DNA of 64,000 nt from Gemmatimonadaceae bacterium (GCA_030835125.1 JAUQWM010000032.1:62001-126000); one strand, 5' to 3'. Numbered from the stretch's first letter, positions 10,726 to 20,583 are shown. Numbers and translations: made by a program. The notes: generated by a model from the letters alone, not told the origin.

Positions 10726-11688
10726 CTATTCGCCTCCGTCCTCGGCGGCGTCGGCGACTTCACCGACGGCCTCGCCTTCACCTTCGACCTCACCTTCGGC
10801 GCCCGGCTTGCGACGGGCGGCGATGGCTTCGGGCTTGGCGCGACGACGGCGGGGACGGCGCCGGCGCTTCTTCTCGTCGTCTCCACCGGCCGCGGCGGGC
10901 TCGAGACCACGATCCGAGCTGTACGTGCTCTCTTCCGCCTCTTCCTCCGCCGTACGCGCCGGGGCCTCGCGACGGGCCTCGCCGATCGATTCCGCCAGGA
11001 AGCGGGTGATCAACTCCACCGAGCGAATCGCGTCGTCGTTCCCCGCGATCGGGACCGTGATCAGGTCCGGATCGGCGTTGGTATCGACGATGGCGACGAT
11101 CGGGATGCCGAGCTTGTTGGCCTCGGACACCGCAATGCGTTCCTTCCGCGAGTCGATCACGAACATCAGGCCCGGCAGGCGCCCCATGTTCTTGATGCCT
11201 TCGAGGTACTTCGAGAGCTTGTCGCGCTGCCGCGTCAGGAGGAGCTGTTCCTTCTTCGTGTAGTTCTCGAACTCACCGCCCGCCTCGGTCCCCACTTCGA
11301 GGTCCTTCAGCTTGCGGATCTGCTTCTTGATGGTCTGGAAGTTCGTCAGCAGGCCACCAAGCCACCGCTCGGTGACGAAGAGCGAATTGCTCCGCTCCGC
11401 CTCGCCCCGCACGATGGCGGCGAGTTGCCGTTTCGTGCAGACGAACAGGATGTTGTCGCCCCGCAGCACGACTTCGCGCACGAGCTTCTGGGCGAGCTCG
11501 ATCTGCCGCAGCGTCTTCTGCAGGTCGATGATGTGGATGCCGTTGCGCTCGGCGAAAATGAAGCGGCGCATTTTCGGGTTCCAGCGACGGGTCTGGTGCC
11601 CGAAGTGGACGCCGGCTTCAAGGAGCTGTTCGAGGGTGGGCTGCATTGCGTGATGAGGCGTGGTGGGTTGGTCGTCCGCTTCCGTCAT
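10726..11688 (-). CDS. rpsB: 30S ribosomal protein S2 with long charged C-terminal tail
   Basis: S2 sits on the back of the 30S subunit and is required for S1 binding. The preferred ATG 11688 is preceded by AAAGGAG and gives 320 residues; a later ATG at 11649 begins MQPTLEQLLEAGVHFGHQTR. The core contains the conserved GVHFGHQTRRWNPKM, NRLWLGG-like ERWLGGLLTNF and PIAGNDDAIRSVELI segments. Residues from about 245 onward form an unusual tail: an acidic part, a strongly basic patch (KKRRRRPRRRRAK) and a final acidic repeat (EGEVEGEGEAVGEVADAAED). Confidence 0.96.
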   Translation of the reverse strand: MTEADDQPTTPHHAMQPTLEQLLEAGVHFGHQTRRWNPKMRRFIFAERNGIHIIDLQKTLRQIELAQKLVREVVLRGDNILFVCTKRQLAAIVRGEAERSNSLFVTERWLGGLLTNFQTIKKQIRKLKDLEVGTEAGGEFENYTKKEQLLLTRQRDKLSKYLEGIKNMGRLPGLMFVIDSRKERIAVSEANKLGIPIVAIVDTNADPDLITVPIAGNDDAIRSVELITRFLAESIGEARREAPARTAEEEAEESTYSSDRGLEPAAAGGDDEKKRRRRPRRRRAKPEAIAARRKPGAEGEVEGEGEAVGEVADAAEDGGE

Positions 11689-11743
11689 CGTCTCCTTTCG
11701 ACCGGCGGTGCCGGCACCCCGGGAGACTCGGGAAGCGTGAGGG

Positions 11744-11830
11744 GTGATTCGTGATTCGTGATTGGTGATTCGTGACTCGGCACTGCGGGGTTCGCGCCCG
11801 ACCTGCCGAGTCACGAGTCACGCGTCACGA
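11744..11830. repeat. Word-repeat hairpin between rpsI and rpsB (GTGATTC / GAGTCAC units)
   Basis: Left arm 11744-11782 has repeated GTGATTC-like units ending GACTCGGCA. Right arm 11803-11830 begins TGCCGAGTCAC and repeats GTCAC units. The arms can pair as a long imperfect stem. It lies directly after the rpsI stop and may act as a terminator or processing site. Confidence 0.75.
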
Positions 11831-11832
11831 GA

Positions 11833-12228
11833 TTACCGCTTGCTGAACTGGAACCGCTTCCGGGCGCCGGGGCGACCGGGCTTCTTGCGCTCGACCGAAC
11901 GGGCGTCGCGGGTCAGGAGGCCGAGGTCACGGAGCTTGCGCCGGTGGACCTCATCGACCTTCAGGATGGCACGCGCCGCCGCGAGGCGAAGCGCACCCGC
12001 CTGGCCTGCCTGGCCACCGCCCTCGAGATGCGCCTTCACGTCCCACCGGCCAAGCATGTCGGTGGCCGTGAACGGCTGCTGGATGGCGGACACGAGCGCC
12101 GGCCGGGGGAAGTAATCCCCAAGCGTCCGGCCATTGATGTCCCACTTGCCCGAGCCCGGGCGCAGGTAGATGCGGCAAACGGCTTCCTTCCGGCGTCCGA
12201 TTGCGTGGATCGTCTCGTTCTCGGCCAT
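11833..12228 (-). CDS. rpsI: 30S ribosomal protein S9
   Basis: A 131-residue protein whose basic C-terminal tail (KKPGRPGARKRFQFSKR) reaches the P-site tRNA. Conserved blocks are AIGRRKEAVCRIYLRPGSG and GGGQAGQAGALRLAAARAI. The ATG at 12228 lies one base after the rplM stop. A GTG nine bases further up would overlap rplM and is less likely. Confidence 0.97.
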   Translation of the reverse strand: MAENETIHAIGRRKEAVCRIYLRPGSGKWDINGRTLGDYFPRPALVSAIQQPFTATDMLGRWDVKAHLEGGGQAGQAGALRLAAARAILKVDEVHRRKLRDLGLLTRDARSVERKKPGRPGARKRFQFSKR

Positions 12229-12229
12229 G

Positions 12230-12676
12230 CTATTCACTCGTGGTGCGAATGGTCAGCGACGTCGGCTGCTGCGCGGCGTGCGGATGATCGGCGCCCGCGT
12301 AGACGCGGAGCTTCCGGCGCAGCGACTCCCGCGCCAGCGTGGTCTTTGGCAGCATCCCGTACACGGCCTTCTCGATGACTCGCTCGGGGTGCTTGGCCAG
12401 CATGGTCGCATACGGCGTGAACCGTTCGTGACCCATGTAGCCCGTATGGTTGAAGTACCGCTTCTGCTCCGCCTTGCGGCCCGTCACCACGACCTTGGAT
12501 GCGTTGAGCACGATGACGAAGTCACCGGTATCCATGTGGGGCGTGAAATCGGGCTTGTGCTTGCCGCGGAGGATCTTCGCGATCTCGGAAGCCAGCCGAC
12601 CGAGCACCTGTCCGTCGGCGTCAACGACGAACCACTTGTGCTGGATGGTCTTGGGCGTGGCAGTGAAGGTCTTCAT
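12230..12676 (-). CDS. rplM: 50S ribosomal protein L13
   Basis: A 148-residue primary rRNA-binding protein of the large subunit, the first gene of the rplM-rpsI unit. Landmarks are [20 protein letters not shown], the [20 protein letters not shown] block and [20 protein letters not shown]. It is preceded by an 80-base leader with a stem-loop and a strong predicted promoter, which suggests autoregulation of the kind known for L13 operons. Confidence 0.97.
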   Translation of the reverse strand: MKTFTATPKTIQHKWFVVDADGQVLGRLASEIAKILRGKHKPDFTPHMDTGDFVIVLNASKVVVTGRKAEQKRYFNHTGYMGHERFTPYATMLAKHPERVIEKAVYGMLPKTTLARESLRRKLRVYAGADHPHAAQQPTSLTIRTTSE

Positions 12677-12718
12677 GGGAAACGATCAGCCTTGGGGACA
12701 ACCAGTTCGATGACAAGG

Positions 12719-12742
12719 CGGGCAGGCCTCGCGGCCCACCCG
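12719..12742 (-). promoter_or_regulatory. Stem-loop with GCGA tetraloop in the rplM leader
   Basis: The minus-strand transcript folds as a ten-base-pair stem (including two adjacent G-U pairs) closed by a GCGA loop, a GNRA-class tetraloop. It lies about 43 bases before the rplM ATG and downstream of the predicted start site. It is a candidate L13 autoregulatory element. Confidence 0.5.
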
Positions 12743-12759
12743 GATTTTTGCAGAACTTC

Positions 12760-12788
12760 AACATAGACAGTCATTTAGGGCGTGTCAA
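12760..12788 (-). promoter_or_regulatory. Predicted sigma-70-type promoter of rplM-rpsI
   Basis: On the minus strand it reads TTGACA, 17 bases, TATGTT: a consensus -35, optimal spacing and a fair -10. It is the best-matching promoter seen in the window. Confidence 0.7.
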
Positions 12789-12796
12789 CGGGAATC

Positions 12797-12829
12797 AGGG
12801 TCGAGGCTCGAGGCTTGAGGGTCGAGAGG
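12797..12829. repeat. Degenerate GTCGAGG word repeat
   Basis: Four related units of the form GGTCGAGG, GCTCGAGG, GCTTGAGG and GGTCGAGA lie between the biotinyl gene and the rplM promoter. No pairing arm is seen nearby. Confidence 0.65.
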
Positions 12830-12830
12830 G

Positions 12831-13337
12831 CTACGACTCACGCAATTCAACGAGCACCGCTCCTTTCTCCACGGCCTGGCCCGGTTGCACCCGCAGTGAA
12901 GCCACCGTTCCGGCCGCGGTCGACCGCAGCTCGTTCTCCATCTTCATCGCCTCCATCACCACCAGCGACTGACCCGCCTGGACCTGGTCTCCCACCTGCA
13001 CCGAGACCCGCACGACCAGGCCCGGCATGGGGGCAACCAGGGGCGCCGGACCCGACCGGGCCGCCTGCGCGCCGGTCATGTCGGCGATGACGCGGCGCCG
13101 TTCGTCCAGCGCCTCCACCTCGAAGCGGTGCCCGTCGCTCCAGAGCGTGTAACGGCCACGGCCTTCACCACGCACGACCGCCAGCCGGTGCGACCTGCCG
13201 CCCAGGGTCACCAGCACGATCGGGGTCCCGTCGACCGCCTCGAGGCGTGCCTCCAGGCGCTCGCCATCGACCTCGATTCCGTCCGATCCCACGTCCACGG
13301 CGACCCGCTCGCCGTTCACGTCCACGATGTACTTCAG
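12831..13337 (-). CDS. Biotin carboxyl carrier subunit of an acyl-CoA carboxylase
   Basis: The C-terminal half is a biotinyl domain. It has the biotin-attachment motif VVMEAMKMENE, preceded by PMPGLVVRVSVQVGDQV and followed by the QPGQAVEKGAVLVELRES ending. The N-terminal half is a beta-rich region typical of separate carriers of acetyl/propionyl-CoA carboxylases. No ATG or strong GTG start exists. CTG 13337 overlaps the stop codon of the preceding methyltransferase gene (CTGA) and is preceded by GGAGGA, so it is chosen; GTG 13325 is the alternative. It completes the accC/carboxyltransferase set of this operon. Confidence 0.85.
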   Translation of the reverse strand: MKYIVDVNGERVAVDVGSDGIEVDGERLEARLEAVDGTPIVLVTLGGRSHRLAVVRGEGRGRYTLWSDGHRFEVEALDERRRVIADMTGAQAARSGPAPLVAPMPGLVVRVSVQVGDQVQAGQSLVVMEAMKMENELRSTAAGTVASLRVQPGQAVEKGAVLVELRES

Positions 13338-14551
13338 GCGTCCTCCGGGGTGAGCTCGCAGACCACCTCGACGTGGGCGGTCTGCGGAAACATGTCGAAC
13401 GCCTGCACCCAGGTCACCCTCCACCCCGGGAGGCGCGAGACGTCGCGCGCCAGCGTGGCGGGATCACAGCTCATGTACAGCACGCGCCGTGGGCGCGGCA
13501 CCGCCAGCAGGGCGGCGGGCACGCGCTCGTGGAGACCGGCCCGGGGCGGGTTCACGATCACCACATCGGCCGGCAGGCACCGGGGCAACAGGTCCTCCAC
13601 CCTCCCCGCCAGCACGGTCGCGCCCGGCGCATGGCTGGCCGCATAACGAGCGGCGACCGCGTCGAGCTCGATGGCGGTGACGGCGACGCCGTGCGCACCC
13701 AGCGCCCGGGTGGTCATCCCGAGTCCCGCATAGGCGTCGACCACGGTCCCCGGGTTCGCCGCGAGGACCCGCTCCACGAGCGCCGCGCGGGCCAGTGCGG
13801 CGACCGGCTGGTTGACCTGGTCGAACGACTCCTCCGGCGTGCCCTCGACGCGCCGATCGACCACGACGCGCATCGCGCCATCGTGGGCCCGCCAGCGGAT
13901 CACGCCGAACGCGGGGACCGCCTCGCTGAACGCGTGCGACGCCGGCCACGCCGAGCCGCCCTCGAGCACGAAGGCCAGGTCGTCCCCCGCGAGGCGGATG
14001 GTGCCGCGCAGCTCGCGGGCGACGGGCAGCAGCCCGGACGCCTCCCGCACGGCCATCCATCCCGCCACCACGCGGTCGTCGGTGATCCGGCACTCGGTGA
14101 GGTCGAAGACCTCGTCGACGGCATCGTAGCGGTGCAGTCCCAGGGTCCACCGCGACCCGTGGCGCCGCATCGCGAGCGTCAGCCGGGAGCGGTACTCCCA
14201 TTCGCGCGGACTCGCGACCAGCGGGGGCACGTCGAGGACACGCCGGGCGATGCGCGCGAACGCGTCGCCGACCATGCGGCGCTTGGCCTCCCGCTGCGCG
14301 GCGATCGACAGGTGCTGCAACTGGCAGCCCCCGCACCGGTCGCCGTCATAATGCCGGCATTGCGGAGCAACCCGCTCGGGCGATGCCTCGACCACGCGGA
14401 GCAGGCGCCCCGTTCCCATCCGGCCCGTGGTCCTGACCGCGACGTCCACGAGGTCTCCCGGGGCGGTCCGGGGCACGAACACCGCCAGGCCATCCAGGCG
14501 GCCGATGCCGTCGCCCCCGGCGGCGACGGACTCCACGCGCAGCGTCGGCAT
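13334..14551 (-). CDS. 23S rRNA (uracil-5-)-methyltransferase, RlmD/RumA type
   Basis: A 405-residue SAM-dependent enzyme that methylates uridine in 23S rRNA. It has an N-terminal TRAM-like domain (residues 1-55). The iron-sulfur cysteines C65, C73 and C76 lie in CRHYDGDRCGGCQLQH, with a later Cys in DLTECRI. The methyltransferase fold starts near VVDAYAGLGMTTRALG. The catalytic blocks VNPPRAGL and YMSCDPATLARD are present, the latter with the nucleophilic Cys. Which uridine it modifies cannot be told. It is placed between the biotin carboxylase and biotin carrier genes, eight bases after accC. Confidence 0.9.
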   Translation of the reverse strand: MPTLRVESVAAGGDGIGRLDGLAVFVPRTAPGDLVDVAVRTTGRMGTGRLLRVVEASPERVAPQCRHYDGDRCGGCQLQHLSIAAQREAKRRMVGDAFARIARRVLDVPPLVASPREWEYRSRLTLAMRRHGSRWTLGLHRYDAVDEVFDLTECRITDDRVVAGWMAVREASGLLPVARELRGTIRLAGDDLAFVLEGGSAWPASHAFSEAVPAFGVIRWRAHDGAMRVVVDRRVEGTPEESFDQVNQPVAALARAALVERVLAANPGTVVDAYAGLGMTTRALGAHGVAVTAIELDAVAARYAASHAPGATVLAGRVEDLLPRCLPADVVIVNPPRAGLHERVPAALLAVPRPRRVLYMSCDPATLARDVSRLPGWRVTWVQAFDMFPQTAHVEVVCELTPEDA

Positions 14552-14558
14552 GGGCTGC

Positions 14559-16058
14559 CTAACGAAGCGCGTCCCGGCGCGCCGCGTCCTTCCAGCGGTC
14601 GGCGGTGACCCGGGACGGGGCCGCGCCGGGCGTCGCGCCGCCCCGGTCCCGCTCGGCCAGCAGCGCCGCCGCCACGGCGGCGAGCCGGACCTCGCCAGGC
14701 GGCGGCGCCTGCGCGACCAGGCCGGGCAGCGCCTGCTCCAGCCACTGGATGCTGACGGCGCCGGCGCGGTAGTCCTCGTGCTCCATCACGCGCAGGTGGA
14801 ACTCGCGCGAGGTCTCGACGCCCACGATGCGCAACTCGTGCAGGGCGCGCTGCATGCGGGCGATCGCCCCGGACCGGGTGCGGGCCCACACGATGAGCTT
14901 GCCCAGCAGCGAGTCGTAGTGCAGCCCGACCGTACTCCCGGGCTCGATGCCGCCGTCCCAGCGCACGCCCGGACCCGCGGGGACGTGCAGGTACGACACC
15001 CGGCCCGTGGAGGGCAGGAACCCGTGGGCCGGGTCCTCACTCGTCAGGCGGCATTCAATCGCCCAGCCCCGCGGCTCGATGTGGTCCGGCAGGTCGAGCG
15101 GCTCGCCGGCGGCAATGCGAAGCTGCCACTGCACGAGGTCGATCCCGGTCACCAGTTCGGTCACCGGGTGCTCCACCTGCAGCCGCGTGTTCATCTCCAG
15201 GAAATAGAAGTCGCCATTCCGGTCGAGGAGGAACTCGCAGGTGCCCGCGTTCACGTACCCGGCCGCGCGCGCCGCGGCCACGGCCGTGTCGCCCATCCGG
15301 CGTCGCAGCGCCGGCGTCAGCGCGACACTCGGCGCCTCCTCGATCATCTTCTGGTGCCGGCGCTGGATCGAGCACTCGCGCTCGCCCAGAGAGATGACAC
15401 GGCCATGCTGGTCGGCGAGGACCTGGATCTCGACGTGGCGCGGACCCTCGATGTACTTCTCGACGTAGACGGCGTCGTCGCCGAACGCGTTCCTGGCCTC
15501 ACGCTGCGCCGCCGCGAGCGACGCCTCGAGGTCCTCGTCGGCCCGCACCACGCGCATGCCCTTTCCCCCGCCGCCGGCCGCGGCCTTGAGCAGCACCGGA
15601 TAGCCGAACCGTTCCGCGGTTTCGCGGGCGTCGGCGAGATCCCGCAGGGGCTCGGTGGTGCCGGGCACGACCGGCACGCCCGCCGCGATGGCGAGTATGC
15701 GCGCCGATGTCTTGCTGCCCATCGCCGCGATCGCCTCGGCGGGGGGACCCACCCAGGCCAGGCCGCTGTCGCGCACCAGGCGGGCAAACCACTCGCGCTC
15801 GGACAGGAACCCGTAGCCGGGATGAACGGCCTCCGCGCCCGTCGCGCGCGCGGCGGCAATGATCGACTCGCCCAGCAGGTAACTCGCGGACGAGGGCGCC
15901 GGCCCGATGTTCACGGCCTCGTCGGCCTCGCGCACATGGGGCGCGTGCGCATCGGCGTCGGAGTAGACGGCGACGCTGGCAACGCCGAGTTCGCGGCAGG
16001 CGCGAATGACGCGCACCGCGATCTCCCCGCGATTGGCAACCAGAAGTTTCCGGAACAT
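14559..16058 (-). CDS. accC: Biotin carboxylase subunit of acyl-CoA carboxylase
   Basis: Carboxylates biotin on the carrier protein using ATP and bicarbonate. The 499-residue sequence begins MFRKLLVANRGEIAVRVIRA. It has the ATP-grasp glycine loop (KAAAGGGGKGMRVV), RHVEIQVLADQHG, the ECSIQRRHQKMIEEAPS block and the catalytic EMNTRLQVEHPVTE. It ends without a biotinyl domain, which is encoded separately two genes downstream. Its TAG stop is part of a CGTTAGG word. A hairpin repeat separates it from the upstream carboxyltransferase gene. Confidence 0.95.
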   Translation of the reverse strand: MFRKLLVANRGEIAVRVIRACRELGVASVAVYSDADAHAPHVREADEAVNIGPAPSSASYLLGESIIAAARATGAEAVHPGYGFLSEREWFARLVRDSGLAWVGPPAEAIAAMGSKTSARILAIAAGVPVVPGTTEPLRDLADARETAERFGYPVLLKAAAGGGGKGMRVVRADEDLEASLAAAQREARNAFGDDAVYVEKYIEGPRHVEIQVLADQHGRVISLGERECSIQRRHQKMIEEAPSVALTPALRRRMGDTAVAAARAAGYVNAGTCEFLLDRNGDFYFLEMNTRLQVEHPVTELVTGIDLVQWQLRIAAGEPLDLPDHIEPRGWAIECRLTSEDPAHGFLPSTGRVSYLHVPAGPGVRWDGGIEPGSTVGLHYDSLLGKLIVWARTRSGAIARMQRALHELRIVGVETSREFHLRVMEHEDYRAGAVSIQWLEQALPGLVAQAPPPGEVRLAAVAAALLAERDRGGATPGAAPSRVTADRWKDAARRDALR

Positions 16059-16060
16059 CA

Positions 16061-16141
16061 GGTCGGAGGTTCGAGGTTCGAGGTCCGACCGGATTCCACG
16101 CCGCGGAACAGCCCGGACCTCCGATCTCCGACCTCCGACCT
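16061..16141. repeat. Word-repeat hairpin (GGAGGTTCG / CTCCGAC units) between carboxyltransferase gene and accC
   Basis: Left arm 16061-16092 repeats GGTCGGAGGTTCGAGG-like units. Right arm 16113-16141 repeats CTCCGAC units. The arms are complementary over most of their length with a loop of about 20 bases. The right arm touches the stop codon of the upstream gene. Confidence 0.8.
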
Positions 16142-17690
16142 ACAACGGAATGTTCCCATGCTTCTTCTTCGGGTTCGTGTCGCGCTTGCCCGCGAGGGCG
16201 TCGAGCGCCTCGATCAACCGCGGCCGCGTATCCCGGGGATCGATGATGTCATCCACGAACCCCCGTGAGGCGGCGACGTAAGGGTTGGCGAACTTCTCGG
16301 CATACTCCGTGACGCGCTGGTCGAGCGCGGCGACCGGGTCCGCCGCCTCGGCGATTTCCTTCCGGAACAGGATCTCGACCGCGCCCTTCGGTCCCATGAC
16401 CGCGATCTCGGCGGTCGGCCATGCCAGGTTGAGGTCGCCGCGGATGTGCTTCGAGCTCATCACGTCGTACGCGCCACCGTACGCCTTGCGGGTGATCACC
16501 GTGAGCTTGGGGACGGTGGCTTCGCAGTAGGCGAACAGCAGCTTGGCGCCGTGCCGGATGATGCCGCCGTGCTCCTGGGCGACCCCCGGCAGGAAGCCCG
16601 GTACGTCCTCGAAGGTCACGAGGGGGATGTTGAACGCGTCGCAGAAGCGCACGAACCGCGCGGCCTTCACCGACGCATTGATGTCGAGGACGCCGGCCAG
16701 CACGGCGGGCTGGTTCGCCACGATGCCGACGCTGTAGCCGCCCAGGTGGGCGAAGCCGCAGACGATGTTGGCCGCGAAGTCGGCGTGGATCTCGAAGAAG
16801 CCGCCATCGTCGACGATGCGGCGGATCACGTCGTGGATGTCGTACGGCTTGCTGGCGTGGTCGGGGACGATGTCGAGCAGTTCCTCGTCCCGCCGGTCGC
16901 GCGGGTCGGTACCGAGGCCGCGTGGGGGATCGGCGAGGTTGTTCTGCGGGATGTAGCGGAAGAGGTCGCGGATCCGCTGGAGGCAGGCCGGCTCCGAGTC
17001 ACAGGCGGCGTGCGCGACGCCCGAGGTCCCGGCGTGCGTGTCGGCGCCGCCCAGGGCCTCCATGGTGACATCCTCGTGGGTCACCGTCTTCACCACGTTC
17101 GGCCCGGTCACGAACATGTACGAGGTGCCGCGCACCATGAAGACGAAGTCGGTGATCGCGGGGGAGTAGACCGCGCCGCCCGCGCAGGGGCCGAGGATGG
17201 CCGACACCTGCGGCACCACGCCCGAGGCCAGCGTGTTGCGGAGGAAGATCTCGGCGTACCCACCTAACGATGCCACGCCTTCCTGGATGCGGGCCCCGCC
17301 GGAGTCGTTGAGGCCGATGATCGGGGCACCGTTGCGCACGGCGAGGTCCATGACCTTGCAGACCTTGGCGGCGACGGTCTCGGAGAGCGAGCCCCCCAGC
17401 ACCGTGAAGTCCTGCGAGAAGAGGTAGACCAGCCGGCCATCGATGCGGCCGTGCCCCGTGACGACGCCGTCCCCCCAGACCTTCTGCTGGTCGAGCCCGA
17501 AGTCGGTGCTGCGATGGGTGACGAACCGGTCGGTCTCGACGAAGCTCCCCTCGTCGAGGAGCAGGTCGATGCGCTCCCGCGCGGACAGCTTCCCCTTGCC
17601 GTGCTGCGCAGCCACGCGCGCCTCGCCGCCCCCCTGCTCCGCTTCCGCGCCGCGCCGCGCCAGGAGCGCCAGCTTGTCTCGCATCGTCAT
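16140..17690 (-). CDS. Carboxyltransferase (beta) subunit of acetyl/propionyl-CoA carboxylase
   Basis: Transfers the carboxyl group from biotin to an acyl-CoA, giving malonyl- or methylmalonyl-CoA. The start is ATG 17690 ([14 protein letters not shown]), giving 516 residues; a second ATG lies at 17684. Crotonase-fold halves are visible with [23 protein letters not shown] and [20 protein letters not shown] in the first, and [20 protein letters not shown] in the second. The C-terminus KKKHGNIPL is characteristic of propionyl-CoA carboxylase beta chains (PccB), which favours propionyl-CoA, but substrate choice is not decided by sequence alone. Confidence 0.92.
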   Translation of the reverse strand: MTMRDKLALLARRGAEAEQGGGEARVAAQHGKGKLSARERIDLLLDEGSFVETDRFVTHRSTDFGLDQQKVWGDGVVTGHGRIDGRLVYLFSQDFTVLGGSLSETVAAKVCKVMDLAVRNGAPIIGLNDSGGARIQEGVASLGGYAEIFLRNTLASGVVPQVSAILGPCAGGAVYSPAITDFVFMVRGTSYMFVTGPNVVKTVTHEDVTMEALGGADTHAGTSGVAHAACDSEPACLQRIRDLFRYIPQNNLADPPRGLGTDPRDRRDEELLDIVPDHASKPYDIHDVIRRIVDDGGFFEIHADFAANIVCGFAHLGGYSVGIVANQPAVLAGVLDINASVKAARFVRFCDAFNIPLVTFEDVPGFLPGVAQEHGGIIRHGAKLLFAYCEATVPKLTVITRKAYGGAYDVMSSKHIRGDLNLAWPTAEIAVMGPKGAVEILFRKEIAEAADPVAALDQRVTEYAEKFANPYVAASRGFVDDIIDPRDTRPRLIEALDALAGKRDTNPKKKHGNIPL

Positions 17691-17699
17691 GCGGCAAAT

Positions 17700-17837
17700 C
17701 TGGAGCTGGGAGAGAGGAGATGGGAGATGCGTTCTCGAGATGGGAGCAGGGAGCGGGAAGGCGCCACGCAGGAAAGTGCGGCGATCCTCCCACACCCACT
17801 CCCATTGCCCACTCCGATCTCCCATCTCCCATCCCCG
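17700..17837. repeat. Word-repeat hairpin (GGGAGATGGGAG / CTCCCATCTCCC units)
   Basis: Left arm about 17708-17760 repeats GGGAGA and GAGATGGGAG words. Right arm about 17789-17836 repeats ACTCCCA and ATCTCCC words. It fills the divergent spacer between the carboxyltransferase gene and the histidine kinase gene, so it may hold regulatory sites as well. Confidence 0.75.
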
Positions 17838-17860
17838 GTCCCTAGCTTCCGCCCACCTCC

Positions 17861-20491
17861 ATGGCTGTTCCCCCACCCGTTTCGTCGCGCCACTCCCGGC
17901 CGCTCATTTCGCCCCTGCGGCTGCGCCTCCTGGCGCTGGTCGCGATTGCGTTCGTGCCGATCATCATGCTCGTCGCGCGGCTGGCCGACGACGAGCGTCG
18001 CGCGACGTTTCTCCGCGAACGGGAGTCGTCGCGGCGGCTCCTCGACGTCGCCGTCGCCGGGCACCAGGACATGGTCAATGCCGGCCGGGAGCTGGCGCGG
18101 CACCTCTCGCGCATCCCGCACGTGGCCGGCGGGACGCCCGAGACCTGCCGCCGGACGCTGAGCGAACTCATCGCGCCGTACGCGAGCTTTTCCGGGGTGA
18201 CCCGCATCTCGGCGGGCCTGCGCATGGACTGTTCAACGACCGCGTTTCCGGACAGCCTGGCCGACGTCGCCCAGGTGCCGTCGGTGGCGCTCGCCGCCCG
18301 GACCGGCGAACCGGTCAGCAGCTGGTTCCGGGTCGGTCGACTGGGACAGGGACTCGCGACCATCATCGAGCCGGTGCGCGACCAGTCCGGAACGGTCAGC
18401 TTCTACCTGGCGATCGAGGCGGAACTGTCGTGGTTCTCGAACCTGGCCCGCGCGATTCCGCCTGACGCGGGCGCCATGGCCGCCCTGGTGACCGCCTCGG
18501 GGCTCATCATCGCGCGGCAGCCCGACAACGAGCGATTCGCCGGCGGGCGCTACACGCCAAACGGCGTGATGCTCCGCATGATCGCCAAGGACAGCGGGTT
18601 CGTCGAGGGCACGGGCCTCGACGGCCGCGAACGCCTGTTCGCGTTCCGCACCCTGCGCGCCGACAACGACGAGAAGGTGCTGCTGATGATCGGGCTGCCG
18701 ACGGCGCTGGTCTACGCCGACGCCAACCGGCACCTGCGCGCCAACCTCGTCCTGCTGGCGGCCATGCTGGTCCTGACCCTGATGATGGCGTGGATTGCCG
18801 CGGACCTGTTCGTCCTGCGCGACGTCAAGGCGCTGCTGGGCGCCACCGAGCGCATCGCGGATGGCGACCTGTCCACGCGCGCCCCGCCGGTGGCGGCGCG
18901 GGGTGAGTTGAACGACCTCGCCGTCCGCTTCAACGACATGGCGCGCCGTCTCGAGGAGCGGCGCCGCGAGTTCGTCGTCCTTGGCGACTCCTCGTCGGAC
19001 GCGATCGCGCGGATCACGCGCGACCTCGATGTGGAGTGGGCCAATGCCGCCCTGCTGCACCACGTGAACGCGTCGCTCGAGGACATCGCCGGGTTCCCGC
19101 TCGAGAAGCTGCCGCTCGAACCCGCCCTCGCGGCGGCCGTCGCGCGGCAGGCGCGCGACGTGTTCGCGACCGGCCGGCGGCGGGAGAGCGAGCAGTTCGT
19201 GCCCACCGCGAAGGGCGACCTGTGGATCGACCTGCGCATCTCGCCGGAGCGGGCCGCCACCGGTGAGATCTCGCACGTCATGGTCATCGCGCGTGACGTG
19301 ACGGCGCGCCGCCAGCTGGCGGCGCACCTCGCACAGGCCGAGCGGCTCGACTCGATCGGCAAGCTTGCCGGGCACATTGCCCACGACTTCAACAACCTCC
19401 TCACCGCGATCATCGGCAATGCCGAGATCGCGCTGCGCCAGCTCGAGCCGGGTGACCGGGCGGCGGCCGATGTCGCCAAGGTGCTCGACGTCTCGCGCCG
19501 CGCATCCTCGCTCACGCGGCAACTCCTGTCCTTCGCACGCCGCCAGTCGACCTCGACGCGGGTGGTGGACGTCAATGCCATCGTGGAGGAGATCGCCCCG
19601 CTCCTCCGTCGCGTGATCGGCGACCAGTCGAAGCTCCACGTCCGCCTCGACGCGCCGAACGCCCACGTGCGCTTCGATCCCACGCAACTGGAACAGGTGC
19701 TGGTCAACCTCGCGGCCAACGCCCGCGACGCCATGCCATCGGGGGGCATGCTCACGATCACGACGGCAATCGATGCCGTTCGCCCCGGCGATCCCGTCCC
19801 GGATGGCCGCGGCCCGGGCGAATACCTCGAGCTCACCGTCGCGGACACCGGGGTCGGCATGTCCGCCGAGGTGCGGCAGCGGATCTTCGAGCCCTTCTTC
19901 AGCACCAAGCTTGGCCAGGGAGGGACCGGTCTCGGCCTCGCGGTCGCGTATGGCGCAGTGCGCCAGCACGGCGGGACGATCGAGGTGGAGAGCGCCGAGC
20001 ATCACGGTGCCACCTTCCGGATCTTCCTGCCGCTGACGACCGCCGCGCCGGATCGGCGCATCACGCCGACCTGGACGCGTGAGGCGCCGCGCGGCCGGGA
20101 GACCATCCTGCTCGTGGAGGACCAAAACGACGTCCGGTCGACGATCGCGCGCCAGTTGCGCGCCCAGGGCTACGTGGTCGTGGATGTCGCGGACGGCGCC
20201 GAGGTGCTGGCGCGCCTCGAGCGCCGCGAACTGGCGCCGTTCCATCTCATCATCACCGACCTGGTGATGCCGCATGTCGGGGGAGAGACGCTGATGGCCT
20301 CGCTCCGCCCGCTGTTTCCGGACGTGCCGGTCCTCGTCATCTCGGGCTTCGACCAGCAGGGAAGCCTGCGCCGGATGTTCGACCGCGGCCATGCGTCGGC
20401 ATTCCTCGAGAAGCCGTTCGAGGGCCAGCCGATGCTCAAGCTGGTGCGGGAATTGCTCGACGCCCGCGCCGCCGCGGTGCTGGGGACCTGA
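17861..20491 (+). CDS. Hybrid sensor histidine kinase (periplasmic sensor, HAMP, PAS, HisKA, HATPase, receiver)
   Basis: An 876-residue membrane sensor. A first membrane helix (about 20-42) is followed by a periplasmic sensory region of about 240 residues, probably dCACHE, and a second helix (about 288-312). A HAMP segment ([15 protein letters not shown]) and a PAS-like domain come next. The dimerisation domain [16 protein letters not shown] carries phosphoacceptor H508. ATPase boxes include [18 protein letters not shown] and [12 protein letters not shown]. The C-terminal receiver ([11 protein letters not shown]) has acceptor D800 in LIITDLVMP. No DNA-binding partner gene lies nearby, and the signal is unknown. 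Confidence 0.92.
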   Translation: MAVPPPVSSRHSRPLISPLRLRLLALVAIAFVPIIMLVARLADDERRATFLRERESSRRLLDVAVAGHQDMVNAGRELARHLSRIPHVAGGTPETCRRTLSELIAPYASFSGVTRISAGLRMDCSTTAFPDSLADVAQVPSVALAARTGEPVSSWFRVGRLGQGLATIIEPVRDQSGTVSFYLAIEAELSWFSNLARAIPPDAGAMAALVTASGLIIARQPDNERFAGGRYTPNGVMLRMIAKDSGFVEGTGLDGRERLFAFRTLRADNDEKVLLMIGLPTALVYADANRHLRANLVLLAAMLVLTLMMAWIAADLFVLRDVKALLGATERIADGDLSTRAPPVAARGELNDLAVRFNDMARRLEERRREFVVLGDSSSDAIARITRDLDVEWANAALLHHVNASLEDIAGFPLEKLPLEPALAAAVARQARDVFATGRRRESEQFVPTAKGDLWIDLRISPERAATGEISHVMVIARDVTARRQLAAHLAQAERLDSIGKLAGHIAHDFNNLLTAIIGNAEIALRQLEPGDRAAADVAKVLDVSRRASSLTRQLLSFARRQSTSTRVVDVNAIVEEIAPLLRRVIGDQSKLHVRLDAPNAHVRFDPTQLEQVLVNLAANARDAMPSGGMLTITTAIDAVRPGDPVPDGRGPGEYLELTVADTGVGMSAEVRQRIFEPFFSTKLGQGGTGLGLAVAYGAVRQHGGTIEVESAEHHGATFRIFLPLTTAAPDRRITPTWTREAPRGRETILLVEDQNDVRSTIARQLRAQGYVVVDVADGAEVLARLERRELAPFHLIITDLVMPHVGGETLMASLRPLFPDVPVLVISGFDQQGSLRRMFDRGHASAFLEKPFEGQPMLKLVRELLDARAAAVLGT

Positions 20492-20520
20492 CGTCGCGGC
20501 TCACGAGGGCATGATACGAA

Positions 20521-20555
20521 GCGGGGAGGCGGAGCCGCTGGCTCCCCCTCCCCGC
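20521..20555. terminator. GC-rich hairpin between convergent kinase and rpsA genes
   Basis: A 16-base-pair stem with one mismatch (GCGGGGAGGCGGAGCC against its complement) and a three-base loop sits midway between two convergent stop codons. No T-run follows on either strand, so it would be an atypical bidirectional terminator. Confidence 0.7.
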
Positions 20556-20583
20556 CCGCCCCTCGTCGGCCCTTGGTTCCGGC

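Noticed and set aside
17691-17876. A longer N-terminus for the carboxyltransferase subunit
   Set aside because: The extension is the translated word-repeat spacer. ATG 17690 begins the conserved family start.
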